Below the pieces are notes generated by a model, which was not told where the DNA came from, made no database searches, and saw only the letters and a program-made list of their open reading frames with translations. From a virus: DNA of 57,145 bases. Shown one piece after another: positions 45,531-54,193 of this stretch. Both the position numbers and the translations under genes were made by a program. Location: positions 1 to 57,145 of the IMG/VR virus record IMGVR_UViG_3300023110_001858; one strand, written 5' to 3'. Numbering within the stretch: the stretch's first letter is position 1; every line of letters starts with the position of its first letter.

Positions 45531-46959
45531 AATTTTAGCACTATTGTCCGGTACGTTGTACGGACTAATAATTGGAATAATTCCAGCCGCAGGTGCTACC
45601 ACTGGATTGGTAGCCTTGTTTGGCTTTATGAGTTACTTTACAGATCCTTATTTAGGTGTTATTTTTTGTATGGCAGTTGTGGCAGCCAGTACAACAGGTG
45701 ATACTTACACTGGTGTACTATTGGGTATACCTGGTGCTAACAGTGCAGCGGCTACTGTTGTAGATGGTCATCCACTTGCCAAACAAGGATTGGCTACATA
45801 TGCTATTACTTCTGCAATTGTTACTAGCACACTAAACGGAATATTGTGGGGAACACTTACCTTTGCATTGCTTCCTTGGTATACTGGCCTAATTATGATT
45901 TTAGGTATACCCGAGCTTTGGGCATTTACTATATTAGCACTTGCTACTGTTGGATTTATTAGTAATCGTTACTGGGTTAGAAGTTTAATTGCAATTGGAA
46001 TTGGTGTTTTTATTGGAATGATTGGCGTTGATCCCAATACTAATGCAGACCGTTTTACATTTGGCTGGGACTATCTAGCTGACGGTGTGCAGTTGATGGT
46101 GTTTGTAGCAGGGTTATTTGCAATACCGGAAATGCTAGAAGGATTTACTAAAAACAAGCAACTAACAAAAGCAAGAATGAAAGATAATCGCACACAAACA
46201 CTGGACGGTATTCGTGCAGTTTGGCAATACAAATGGGATGCTATACGTGGTGGATTTATTGGAGCATTTGTTGGGCTATTGCCTGGACTTGGTGGTGCAA
46301 TGAGTGACTGGATGGCATATGGTGCAACCGTAGCAGCACATAGAAAAAAAGTATTTGGTACTGGACAAATTGTTGGTGTTATAGGTCCAGAAGGTGCAAA
46401 CAATGCACAAAAAGCAACTAGCATGATCCCAACAGTGTTGTTTGGTATACCAGGTGCAAGTTTTGCTGCAGTACTAATGGCACTGTTTATGTATTTGGGA
46501 TTTGAATTAGGAACACCAGATTTAGCATATGACGATCGTTTCTTTGATAGTTTATTATATGGATTCATGTGGGCAACTGTAATAGTTGGCGTTTTTTGTT
46601 TGGTCTTTACACCATACATAAGTCGTATTGCTTATGTACCTTACAAGTATTATTTTCCAGTATTGTTGGTTTTTATTACTTGGGCATGTGTTCAGTATAC
46701 AGGCGGATGGGAAGATTATGCAATGCTAGTAATTTGTAGTGTATTTGGCGTCTTAGCAAAACGATTTAAATTTAGTAGAGCAGCAATATTAGTTGCATTT
46801 ATACTTGCAGAACGAATTGAAAACTTGACAATACAACTGGCATCGTTGTATACTATTGAAAGTTTAATAGCAAGACCTATCTTTATAACAATTATGTTAT
46901 TAAGTGTAGGCTGTTTGGTATATGGAATATCAAACAAAAATAAATTGGAGTATAGCTAA
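45523..46959 (+). CDS. tctA: TctA-family membrane transporter subunit
   Basis: The 478-residue protein has about twelve hydrophobic segments. LLGIPGANSAAATVVDGHPLAKQG is the TctA signature, and a second inverted-repeat motif (FVGLLPGLGGAMSDWMAYG, later PTVLFGIPGASFAAVL) is present. TctA is the large inner-membrane subunit of tripartite tricarboxylate transporters, which take up citrate and related organic acids with a periplasmic binding protein. Here TctC follows directly (ATG in the TctA stop), but no TctB-like four-helix subunit is seen. It may pair with a host TctB or work without one. Confidence 0.85.
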   Translation: MNEILALLSGTLYGLIIGIIPAAGATTGLVALFGFMSYFTDPYLGVIFCMAVVAASTTGDTYTGVLLGIPGANSAAATVVDGHPLAKQGLATYAITSAIVTSTLNGILWGTLTFALLPWYTGLIMILGIPELWAFTILALATVGFISNRYWVRSLIAIGIGVFIGMIGVDPNTNADRFTFGWDYLADGVQLMVFVAGLFAIPEMLEGFTKNKQLTKARMKDNRTQTLDGIRAVWQYKWDAIRGGFIGAFVGLLPGLGGAMSDWMAYGATVAAHRKKVFGTGQIVGVIGPEGANNAQKATSMIPTVLFGIPGASFAAVLMALFMYLGFELGTPDLAYDDRFFDSLLYGFMWATVIVGVFCLVFTPYISRIAYVPYKYYFPVLLVFITWACVQYTGGWEDYAMLVICSVFGVLAKRFKFSRAAILVAFILAERIENLTIQLASLYTIESLIARPIFITIMLLSVGCLVYGISNKNKLEYS

Positions 46960-47999
46960 TGAAAAAGCTATTAGTCAGCATTGCACTGGTAGCAATTGCG
47001 ACAACTGCACAAGCTGATTATACTATGGTTGTTCCACAAAAGCCTGGCGGCGGAACAAGTGTATGGGCAGAAATTGTGGCAGGTGAACTAGAAAAGTATC
47101 TCGGCGAAGATATTGTAATCACCCACATTCCTGGCGCTCGTGATATTCCTGGATTTAACGCTTGGCACAATGAAATGCGTGACGACGATAAAGTTATTAT
47201 GGTGTCACACGGAGGTAACGGTGTAAGTTTCCTACAAGAAGAAGTAGATTACGATTACAGACAATATCAAAGTATTGGTCTTATGAACTTAAATATTATC
47301 GCTGGTAAAGCCGTTGGCGATGACATGGACGAGATTAGATTTGCAGCAGGTTCAGGTATGGTACCAGAAGCATTTGCAATGACAATGTTAGAGTGTGGTC
47401 CGGATCAAACAGTTGATACATACGTTGCATGTTTTAATGAAAATGTAACTTGGGTCAAAGGCATGAGTGGCGGTGAACGACGACTGGCATTTAGGCGTGG
47501 TGAACTAAACGGTACTCGTGAAAATCCAGCAGCATATTTAAAGCACGTAGCAAGTGACGAAAATGCTGAAGTTTGGTTCCATCATGGTATTTTACAATCA
47601 GATGGCAGTCATGCAGATGATCCAAACTATCCTGGATTTCAATTTGAGATTTTATTTGAACAGCGTTGGGGAGTAGCACCAAGTGGTGAATTTTACGATG
47701 CATATAAACTAGTTAAAAGTTTTCGTGACGGTCTACAAAAAGCATTATGGGTAAGTGCAGATAATCCAAATCGAGATCATTTAGTTGATGCAATGCAGCG
47801 CATGGCTGCAAACCCAACCAGCCGACAAGTGTTTTTAGAAAAAGTTGGTAACTATGAATGGTTAATGGGTGACGCTGGAGATGCACAACGTGACACGTTA
47901 ATGACATTTATTACACTAGAAGCATTATCAACACTTGTTGAATTTAACACTCGTGCACTAGGATTAGAAAGTGTGTTTAAACCTGAACTTGGACTATGA
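46959..47999 (+). CDS. tctC: TctC-like periplasmic solute-binding protein
   Basis: The 346-residue protein has a clear Sec signal: MKKLL, a hydrophobic core and TTAQA before residue 20 as a signal peptidase I site. The mature protein starts with YTMVVPQKPGGGTSVWAEIVA, then ITHIPGARDIPGFNAW, matching TctC/Bug-type binding proteins, in which the PGG loop contacts a carboxylate ligand. A signal peptide in a phage gene implies export to the periplasm of a Gram-negative host. The ligand cannot be named. The start codon overlaps the TctA stop by one base. Confidence 0.8.
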   Translation: MKKLLVSIALVAIATTAQADYTMVVPQKPGGGTSVWAEIVAGELEKYLGEDIVITHIPGARDIPGFNAWHNEMRDDDKVIMVSHGGNGVSFLQEEVDYDYRQYQSIGLMNLNIIAGKAVGDDMDEIRFAAGSGMVPEAFAMTMLECGPDQTVDTYVACFNENVTWVKGMSGGERRLAFRRGELNGTRENPAAYLKHVASDENAEVWFHHGILQSDGSHADDPNYPGFQFEILFEQRWGVAPSGEFYDAYKLVKSFRDGLQKALWVSADNPNRDHLVDAMQRMAANPTSRQVFLEKVGNYEWLMGDAGDAQRDTLMTFITLEALSTLVEFNTRALGLESVFKPELGL

Positions 48000-48511
48000 G
48001 TAAATTAATTGATTATTTTAAAGAAAGTTGGCAACCTGATTACAGTAAATTTAAATATTCGGGTTGGCAACTTCTTGACAGAATAGAAAAAAATGCTAGT
48101 ATACTAGATGTAGGTTGTGGATACAATTTACTAAAGCCGCACTTTGAAAACTTGTACGGAATCGACCCAGCTAATGATGCAGCTGATGAAGTTGTAAGTA
48201 TTGAAGATTTCAACAGTGTTGGCAATCAATGGGACTATGTGTTGTGCCTTGGTAGTTTAAACTTTGGCTCATATGACGATGTTGAAGCACAAGTAGAAAA
48301 AGCAGCAAGTCTATGTAAAAAAGATGGATTGATAATATGGAGACAAAATCCTGGCATAGGAGATCATCCATGGCAAGGTGTAGAAAATGTTAAATTTTTT
48401 CCATGGACATTTGAAGACAACTACTTTTGGGCAACAAAATATAAATGTAGAATAATAGATTGCCGTTGGGATACAGGCAATAGAATATACTCTGAGTGGA
48501 GAAAATTATAA
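47996..48511 (+). CDS. Class I SAM-dependent methyltransferase
   Basis: The 171-residue protein has ASILDVGCGYNLLKPHF as motif I. LYGIDPANDAADEV is the acidic-loop motif II, and WDYVLCLGSLNFGSYDDV the motif IV region. It is small for the fold, with a reduced C-terminal part. An ATGA overlap with TctC couples the two. Target unknown; glycan or small-molecule methylation fits the neighbourhood, with the GT-like gene starting one base downstream. Confidence 0.75.
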   Translation: MSKLIDYFKESWQPDYSKFKYSGWQLLDRIEKNASILDVGCGYNLLKPHFENLYGIDPANDAADEVVSIEDFNSVGNQWDYVLCLGSLNFGSYDDVEAQVEKAASLCKKDGLIIWRQNPGIGDHPWQGVENVKFFPWTFEDNYFWATKYKCRIIDCRWDTGNRIYSEWRKL

Positions 48512-49234
48512 ATGCTAGATGTAATTCAAATCAGCTATCATGAGCCCGAAGCTGATGAAAATTTTGAAATATTACAATATTATGCACCACATGCAAAGCG
48601 TGTACAGGGTGTTAAAGGTATTTTTGAAGCACACAAAGCTGCAGCTGAACTAGCTGAAACCAACAACTTCTATGTAATTGATGCTGATGCTGTATTAGAA
48701 GAAGACTTTGGATTTAATTTTAGACCTGACGCTAACAAAATGGAATATGGTCACGTAGCACAAACAGATTGTGTATATACTTGGCGCAGTCGTAACCCTA
48801 TAAATGATCTAGTATACGGATATGGCGGTGCAAAATTATTTCCAAGAAAAGCATTACTAAAAGCCAAGAGATGGAATGTTGATATGACTACAACTATTGG
48901 TGCTAGTTTTGTTCCCAAGTTTCAGATTTCAAATATTACAGCATTTAATACAAGTCCTTTTGACACCTGGAAAAGTGCTTTTAGAGAATGTACAAAACTT
49001 GCAAGTAGTATTATTCCCAACGGTGATAATATAGACAATCAATACAGACTGGATATTTGGTGCACACGTGGTTCTGACCGTCCTTACGGAAAGTTTGCAA
49101 TTTTAGGAGCAAACCAAGGAAGAGAATTTGGTACACATTATCGTAATGATACCAAAGTCCTTAAAAAAATTAATGACTTTGAATGGCTACGTGAAACGTT
49201 TGAAAAGGCAATAGATGATGAGCAACTTAGCTGA
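48512..49234 (+). CDS. Glycosyltransferase-like protein, shorter paralogue of the gene at 16637
   Basis: The product has 240 residues. IQISYHEPEADENF, AHKAAAELAET and FYVIDADAV (D57-A-D59) repeat the order found in the gene at 16637, as do PINDLVYGYGGAKLFP and FDTWKSAFRECTKLAS. It lacks about 90 C-terminal residues of that copy. It is probably a GT-A-type transferase with a DxD metal site. It overlaps the next gene by 20 bases. Confidence 0.65.
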   Translation: MLDVIQISYHEPEADENFEILQYYAPHAKRVQGVKGIFEAHKAAAELAETNNFYVIDADAVLEEDFGFNFRPDANKMEYGHVAQTDCVYTWRSRNPINDLVYGYGGAKLFPRKALLKAKRWNVDMTTTIGASFVPKFQISNITAFNTSPFDTWKSAFRECTKLASSIIPNGDNIDNQYRLDIWCTRGSDRPYGKFAILGANQGREFGTHYRNDTKVLKKINDFEWLRETFEKAIDDEQLS

Positions 49235-50261
49235 AAAGTTAGAAGTAGAAGAAAATATTTTACCACTGGAAATACACGAGCTACTAGACAGATATGAACT
49301 TTTATATCCAGATGTTACTGAATTATCTGATTTACGCCGTATAATAGTTGACCACGATCTTAGCAGCATTTTTAGAATTGCTGATGAAAATGACGAGTTA
49401 CGCAAAGCAGTTATCGAAGAAAATTTACATAGCATTTTTAGAGTATTGGAAAGTAAGAGTTGTTTTGAAGTTGATGACTTGTACAACTATATGGAAGACG
49501 TGCGCAAAGCAGTTGTTAATAAAAATTTACGCAGTCTTTTTAAATTACTTAATGCTGACGATTTAAGGAAAATTTGTTTAGATAAAAATTACTGGAAACT
49601 TTGGCCTTTACTAGAACAGTATACTGATACAAGATTTACTGCAGCATTCAAAAACTTTTATGTAAACAACACAGTAATTGATGCTGATTGCTTTAGCAGA
49701 GGTCAGTTAAAAAGTAAACTTTGGATAATTGAAGAATTAGAAAAACTAAACATGCCATTGGGTATGACGTACCTGTGTGCAGGGTGGTATGCTACACTTG
49801 CTACTATGTTATTTGAAAGTAACATTGTCGTAGATAAAGTTAGATCTTTTGACATTGATCCCAGTGTTGTAGATATTGCAAAAACATTTAACAAGCCTTG
49901 GGTAATGGATAGTTGGAAGTTTCAAGCAGCTACATTAGATATACATGATATTGACTTTTTATCACATACTTACAATGTAAAACGAGCAGATGGATCTCTG
50001 TGTTCACAAACCACTGTTCCAGATACAATTATCAATACAAGTTGTGAACACATAGAGCACTTTGAAGATTGGTACGAAAAAATACCCCAAGGCAAACTAC
50101 TAATTTTACAAAGTAATAATTTTCGAGAAATTAAAGAACATGTAAATTGTGTTGACAATTTGTTTGAATTTAAACGTATAGCACATATGAGTATTTTGTT
50201 ATATGAAGGTGAACTTGACCTGGGAAAATACAAAAGGTTTATGTTAATTGGACGTAAGTAA
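49215..50261 (+). CDS. SAM-dependent methyltransferase-like protein with N-terminal short repeats
   Basis: This is a 348-residue protein; ATG 49215 and ATG 49218 are adjacent candidates. The C-terminal part (from about residue 180) looks like a methyltransferase: MTYLCAGWYATLATML as motif I without the usual Gly-rich signature, VRSFDIDPSVVDIA as motif II, and DTIINTSCEHIEHFEDW as motif IV. Before it, residues 40-133 hold four copies of a 17-20 residue unit of the form LR(K/R)a(V/I)...NL.S(I/L)F.LL. The repeats may form a small helical scaffold. Together they suggest binding to a protein or RNA partner, but that is inference. Confidence 0.65.
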   Translation: MMSNLAEKLEVEENILPLEIHELLDRYELLYPDVTELSDLRRIIVDHDLSSIFRIADENDELRKAVIEENLHSIFRVLESKSCFEVDDLYNYMEDVRKAVVNKNLRSLFKLLNADDLRKICLDKNYWKLWPLLEQYTDTRFTAAFKNFYVNNTVIDADCFSRGQLKSKLWIIEELEKLNMPLGMTYLCAGWYATLATMLFESNIVVDKVRSFDIDPSVVDIAKTFNKPWVMDSWKFQAATLDIHDIDFLSHTYNVKRADGSLCSQTTVPDTIINTSCEHIEHFEDWYEKIPQGKLLILQSNNFREIKEHVNCVDNLFEFKRIAHMSILLYEGELDLGKYKRFMLIGRK

Positions 50262-50475
50262 ACTATCAGTTAGAGAACTTCAGCTTGAAGCCGTACGAGC
50301 AATAAGCACAATGGAAGCAACTAACAATAACATTTACAAGTTTAATAAACAAGCGCATCACGACAGTCATGCATGGTATCGTGCTGTAATTGAATGGTAT
50401 ATTGACGAATATGGAGACTTGCCTAGTAAGTACGGACCTGGAAAGGACGTAAAACTATTAATGGATGATCAATGA
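50248..50475 (+). CDS. Small phage protein of unknown function
   Basis: This 75-residue frame starts at TTG 50248, 14 bases before the end of the methyltransferase, and ends four bases into the next gene, so it fills the gap exactly. The sequence is helical and His/Tyr-rich (AISTMEATNNNIYKFNK, AWYRAVIEWYIDEYG), with no motif I recognise. No signal or membrane segment is seen. It is a possible small partner or precursor peptide for the downstream radical SAM enzymes, but nothing in the sequence shows a leader/core arrangement. Confidence 0.5.
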   Translation: MDVSKLSVRELQLEAVRAISTMEATNNNIYKFNKQAHHDSHAWYRAVIEWYIDEYGDLPSKYGPGKDVKLLMDDQ

Positions 50476-51320
50476 ATTTTTCTCTTGACTTTGGAGAAAG
50501 TGACACATATACACTAGAGCTTTGTGCTAGAGATACCAGTGTTGGACGCCGCTGGTATCAATTGTTGTCTGAACATGTAGAACGTGACAACCGCTGCAGT
50601 GAACCACAGCGTTTATATAACTTTCCAAAAGATCCCTGGGACGAAGAAGCACTTGTGCAGGAACTCAATCGCTGCATTAGTATAGTTAATGATTATCAAA
50701 AAGTAATCAATCATAATGCAAGCGTGGGCATGAGTCAAGAAACATTTAATGAATTGCATCATTATTTTGAAGTGCTTCGTGGTGAAGTCATTGAGGGCAC
50801 CGAATTTTTTAATAAAGCCCCACGTGTTGTACAAGACGCATTAAATGATTACAATGTTTGTATTCATCGCACTGAATCATTTTACATGGGCAAACGTTGG
50901 CAGCGACGAGCACCAAGAATCGTGTGTACATTAAATAACATTGAAAGGCAATTGTTAGAAACTGAAGACTATGAAAACTTTGTAACCGACTTGCCAGCAG
51001 GTACAGCATTTGTAAATTATTGTCAAGTAGGTAAGCCAATATTGGATGTATTCAGAGATGGTGATGAAATAATATTTGATGATACTGTGCGTCCATTAAA
51101 ATACCTGGGTCCTGATTTTAGTTTTTATTTGGCAAATACACAAGAAGAAACTAATGGACTAGCTGAATGGATGTCAGCTAACGGATACGACATTAATGAC
51201 AAAACCAATGCTATCGGAGTATTGCCTGTCGCAGATGTCATTTGGAAAGACGATCCTGAAACAACAATATTAGAAATATCTAAAAGACAGTATATAAAAT
51301 GTATAACTATAAAAACATAA
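50472..51320 (+). CDS. Phage protein of unknown function beside radical SAM genes
   Basis: I do not recognise this 282-residue acidic protein. It opens with short strands (FSLDFGESDTYTLELCARD). A central helical part follows (SIVNDYQKVINHN, FNELHHYFEVLRGEV), and it ends in strand-like segments (FVNYCQVGKPILDVFRDGDEIIFDD). The overall order resembles the unknown protein at 32957, though identity is too low to assert kinship. Its last bases overlap the start of the radical SAM enzyme at 51299, so it is likely made together with that enzyme. Confidence 0.5.
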   Translation: MNFSLDFGESDTYTLELCARDTSVGRRWYQLLSEHVERDNRCSEPQRLYNFPKDPWDEEALVQELNRCISIVNDYQKVINHNASVGMSQETFNELHHYFEVLRGEVIEGTEFFNKAPRVVQDALNDYNVCIHRTESFYMGKRWQRRAPRIVCTLNNIERQLLETEDYENFVTDLPAGTAFVNYCQVGKPILDVFRDGDEIIFDDTVRPLKYLGPDFSFYLANTQEETNGLAEWMSANGYDINDKTNAIGVLPVADVIWKDDPETTILEISKRQYIKCITIKT

Positions 51321-52381
51321 AAATGGTACATTTGGAAGTCACACAGCGTTGCCAAGCAGCGTGTCCTATGTGCGACCGTAATGAGAATGGTGGGCCAGAT
51401 AATCGTCACATTAATAACACAGAATTAACTTTAGATGACTGTAAAAAGATATTCAGCATTGACTTCATAAAGCAATTGTCTACAATGTATATGTGTGGCA
51501 ACTTGGGTGATCCTATTGTTGCACACGACACATTGGAGATATTCAAATACTTTAGGGAACATAACCCTACAATGTGGTTGAGCATGAATACAAACGCAGG
51601 AGCAAGAGATGAAACGTGGTGGACTGAATTGGCTAGAACTTTTGGTCGTAACGGCGCTGTTATTTTCAGTGTTGATGGGCTTATGGATACTAACCACCTT
51701 TATCGTCAGAATGTTAAATGGGACAATGTGGTTCATAGTATGAAATCATTTATCGCAGCGGGCGGCAGGGCTCGTTGGGACTATATTATATTTGGACACA
51801 ACGAACATCAAGTTGACGAAGCTGAAGCACTTGCTAAAGAGTGGGGCTGTGAAAAATTTATACGCAAAAAGAGCGGCCGCTTCTTTACAGCAAGTAATCG
51901 AGGTAAAGATACACACCAAGCACAAAATCGCAAAGGGCAAGAAACGCAGTTACTTGAAAAGCCTAAAGCACTTGACAATCAAAACTTAGCACTACTAAAA
52001 CAAAAAGAAATAGAAAAAACATACGGAAGTATGTTAGAGTATTATAACAAGTGTGATATCATTTGTAAAGCTGTAGATAAAAAAGAAATCTTTATTACAG
52101 CAGAAGGATTGCTAATGCCTTGCTGTTGGACTGCTGGACGTATGTACAAATGGTGGCACAAAGATCCACGTGTAGAACAAATATGGGATCATATAGATGC
52201 AGCTGGTGGCAAAGATGCTATTGACTGTCGTATTAACACAATAGAACAAGTCATGGATGGACCATTACTTGATAGTATTGAAATGAGTTGGCATAAAAAC
52301 ACTGTTGAATCTGGAAAGCTAGGTGTTTGTGCACAAAAATGTGGAAGTGAGTTTGATCCGTTTGGAGCACAATTTGTCTAG
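51299..52381 (+). CDS. Radical SAM enzyme with C-terminal SPASM domain
   Basis: The 360-residue enzyme has CQAACPMC (C18, C22, C25) close to the N-terminus. MYMCGNLGDPI is in the GGEP position, an alternative form of that SAM-binding motif. The C-terminal third has cysteines typical of a SPASM domain: CDIICKAVDKKEIFI, LLMPCCWTAGR and VCAQKCG. Domain order is conventional, unlike the twitch-type enzymes in the window. The next gene is a paralogue with the same CGN.GDPI segment. SPASM enzymes often modify peptides, but sugars and nucleotides are also known targets. Confidence 0.85.
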   Translation: MYNYKNIKMVHLEVTQRCQAACPMCDRNENGGPDNRHINNTELTLDDCKKIFSIDFIKQLSTMYMCGNLGDPIVAHDTLEIFKYFREHNPTMWLSMNTNAGARDETWWTELARTFGRNGAVIFSVDGLMDTNHLYRQNVKWDNVVHSMKSFIAAGGRARWDYIIFGHNEHQVDEAEALAKEWGCEKFIRKKSGRFFTASNRGKDTHQAQNRKGQETQLLEKPKALDNQNLALLKQKEIEKTYGSMLEYYNKCDIICKAVDKKEIFITAEGLLMPCCWTAGRMYKWWHKDPRVEQIWDHIDAAGGKDAIDCRINTIEQVMDGPLLDSIEMSWHKNTVESGKLGVCAQKCGSEFDPFGAQFV

Positions 52382-53150
52382 TTTTAAAAATAAAAAAATT
52401 AGACACTTGCACCTAGGACTCACACATAAATGTGTGTTACAGTGTAGTGAATGTGCTAGAACATATCAAACAGGGCCTACTCGAGATCTACTTGATTGGA
52501 CCAAATACAAACAAGTTATTGATCGAAGCACTGACATTCTTTTATGTGGCAATTGGGGAGACCCCATTTACTATAGTAAATTATTTGAATTGTGCTCTTA
52601 TATAAAAAAGAAATCCTGGTGGCAAAAGCAAGGTCCTCGATCAATACTCATGCACACTAACGGTACAGGACAAACTCCTGAATGGTGGAGTAAATTTGGT
52701 AGTATACTTGATGAACGTGATAATATCATTTTTAGTATAGACGGAACGTTGTCTAGCAGTGCTAATTATCGCATTAATTCAAATCGTATAAGTATAGTAA
52801 ATGGAATTATTCATTTACGGTCGGTGTGTTCAGCACAATTAGTTTGGAAACATCTTGTATTTGCATATAACATAGATACTGTTGGAACAGTAATTGATCA
52901 GGCACGTGCATTAAAATTTGATCGTGTAGAGTTTGTACATGCATTTACAGACAATAAGCCAGAAAATTATATAGCATGGAATGTTGAAGATGTAAAGTCT
53001 CACATTTATCAACATTTTAAATATCTTGAAGATATACATCATACAACTGTTGATAAATTATTGCCAATTAAATCCAGAGAGGACGAGTGGGACAAATGGA
53101 TAAAAGTAGATCTAAGATACTGGCCAAATGCATCGCCGGAAACCATTTAG
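52374..53150 (+). CDS. Radical SAM enzyme, catalytic part of a gene split from its SPASM domain
   Basis: The likely start is TTG 52374, six bases after GGAG and overlapping the previous stop; a frame with GTG 52323 is longer but lies inside the previous gene. The 258 residues include CVLQCSEC, the cluster motif, and LLCGNWGDPI, and match the paralogue at 51299 along most of its catalytic domain. The match ends near DEWDKWIK. The expected SPASM cysteines are not in this frame but in the adjacent one, starting around 53096. Sequence error, true frameshift or two separate chains are all possible. Confidence 0.72.
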   Translation: MSSFKNKKIRHLHLGLTHKCVLQCSECARTYQTGPTRDLLDWTKYKQVIDRSTDILLCGNWGDPIYYSKLFELCSYIKKKSWWQKQGPRSILMHTNGTGQTPEWWSKFGSILDERDNIIFSIDGTLSSSANYRINSNRISIVNGIIHLRSVCSAQLVWKHLVFAYNIDTVGTVIDQARALKFDRVEFVHAFTDNKPENYIAWNVEDVKSHIYQHFKYLEDIHHTTVDKLLPIKSREDEWDKWIKVDLRYWPNASPETI

Positions 53151-53374
53151 TGCAACCTTTTATTGAGTTAGATGGTACTTTTTTGCCTTGCTGTTGGTTA
53201 TCAACTGATGTAGAACGTGTACAAGCACTAAAAGATCTTTATGGCAGCGATTATAAAAATTTAAATGTAAAAGAAAATGACGTTGATAGCATTATTGAAT
53301 TATGGGATCGCATTTCAGATACTTGGGAGCATGACCCTTTTAAAACATGCCAAGTAATGTGTGGGAAAGAATAA
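53096..53374 (+). CDS. SPASM-domain fragment continuing the radical SAM gene at 52374
   Basis: This 92-residue frame from ATG 53096 (GTG 53087 is also in frame) lies -1 relative to the upstream gene and overlaps it by 55 bases. It carries KCIAGNH, FLPCCWLST and CQVMCGKE, corresponding in order to the SPASM cysteines of the paralogue at 51299 (CDIICKAV, LMPCCWTA, CAQKCG). AGAGGA (53077-53082) is a possible but rather distant ribosome binding site. The PP-loop gene begins right after its stop. Either it is the real C-terminus of the radical SAM enzyme after a frameshift, or a separately made cluster-binding protein. Confidence 0.65.
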   Translation: MDKSRSKILAKCIAGNHLVQPFIELDGTFLPCCWLSTDVERVQALKDLYGSDYKNLNVKENDVDSIIELWDRISDTWEHDPFKTCQVMCGKE

Positions 53375-54193
53375 ATGTTTAATAAAACAGAACTTCATAC
53401 TAGATATGATACACCATATGGTGCAGCATACTTTAATCGTGTTGCAAAGCACAATATGGTTAGACTTAGTGGTGGTTTTGATAGTGCAGTTATGTTATAC
53501 TTACTAGCAAAAACACTAAGTGAGTACAGAGATGATGCTGTTATTGAACCATTTACAGTACAACGTAGTAATCCAGTACAAATACCAGAATACGAGCGTG
53601 TATACATTGTTCCTTATGCAAAGCGTATTATTGATTATGTGCGTGAGCGTTTTCCTACTGTTGCTATTAATGATACACTGATAGAAGATGCAAACTACTG
53701 GTGGGTGCATGAGTTTGTAGACGGACGTAACATTAGTAGTTATGGAGGTGCACAAGAAAACGTGAGTGGCTTTTTACGTTGGAGACATCGTGAAAGAATA
53801 GCTGAAGTTACTGATCCTGAGTCGAGATATTATATTGAGTATAATGGTGTGACACGCAACCCTCCATTACAATGTGTAGAGCAAAGTGACGAAGCACATA
53901 GAGACTTATTAGACAATCGTGTGTTATTTGAATCTAGTGCAACAGTGTGTCATGATAGTCTGACTGATTGGATGTATCAATACCAGCCTTGGAGAAATGC
54001 AGACAAGCGTATTGTTTTTTGGTTAGCTGAACAGCATGGCATACTTGATGATATGCTAGTATTAGCTAGAAGCTGTGAAGGTGACCAATGGAATACAGAA
54101 AACTTTACAAAAGCATGTGGTGAATGTTGGTGGTGCTTGGAACGTGACTGGGCACATGACAACTTTAAAAATACAGAGATAGTACATGGATAA
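53375..54193 (+). CDS. QueC-like PP-loop ATPase with C-terminal zinc site
   Basis: The 272-residue protein has VRLSGGFDSAVML, the PP-loop motif SGGFDS (residues 32-37) of N-type ATP pyrophosphatases. The last 40 residues give C234 and CGECWWC (C248, C251, C254), the same order and spacing style as the zinc site of QueC, which makes 7-cyano-7-deazaguanine. Overall length is near QueC's 220-240, with an insertion. PP-loop enzymes adenylate a substrate carbonyl or oxygen to form amides, nitriles or thio groups. No QueD, QueE or FolE partner is seen, so deazaguanine synthesis is not established. It starts one base after the SPASM fragment and overlaps the next radical SAM gene by eight bases. Confidence 0.77.
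   Translation: MFNKTELHTRYDTPYGAAYFNRVAKHNMVRLSGGFDSAVMLYLLAKTLSEYRDDAVIEPFTVQRSNPVQIPEYERVYIVPYAKRIIDYVRERFPTVAINDTLIEDANYWWVHEFVDGRNISSYGGAQENVSGFLRWRHRERIAEVTDPESRYYIEYNGVTRNPPLQCVEQSDEAHRDLLDNRVLFESSATVCHDSLTDWMYQYQPWRNADKRIVFWLAEQHGILDDMLVLARSCEGDQWNTENFTKACGECWWCLERDWAHDNFKNTEIVHG

Noticed and set aside
46071-46619. 182-residue antisense frame inside tctA
   Set aside because: It is the longest antisense frame but is the exact complement of a strongly supported membrane gene. It has no motif, and its Asn/Pro/Thr bias reflects tctA codon composition.
50248-50475. RiPP precursor peptide for the radical SAM enzymes
   Set aside because: The 75-residue product lacks a Gly-rich or Cys-rich core, a double-Gly cleavage site or repeated core motifs; it is annotated only as a small unknown protein.
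53095-53110. Programmed -1 frameshift signal in the split radical SAM gene
   Set aside because: The short A-run does not form an X-XXY-YYZ slippery heptamer in the right phase, and no downstream stem or pseudoknot is evident by eye. It is kept only as a split gene of unknown cause.
53375-54193. Naming the PP-loop gene queC and the cluster a 7-deazaguanine DNA-modification system
   Set aside because: The PP-loop and zinc cysteines fit, but no QueD, QueE, FolE or DNA transglycosylase (DpdA-like) gene is visible, so the pathway claim is not supported within the window.
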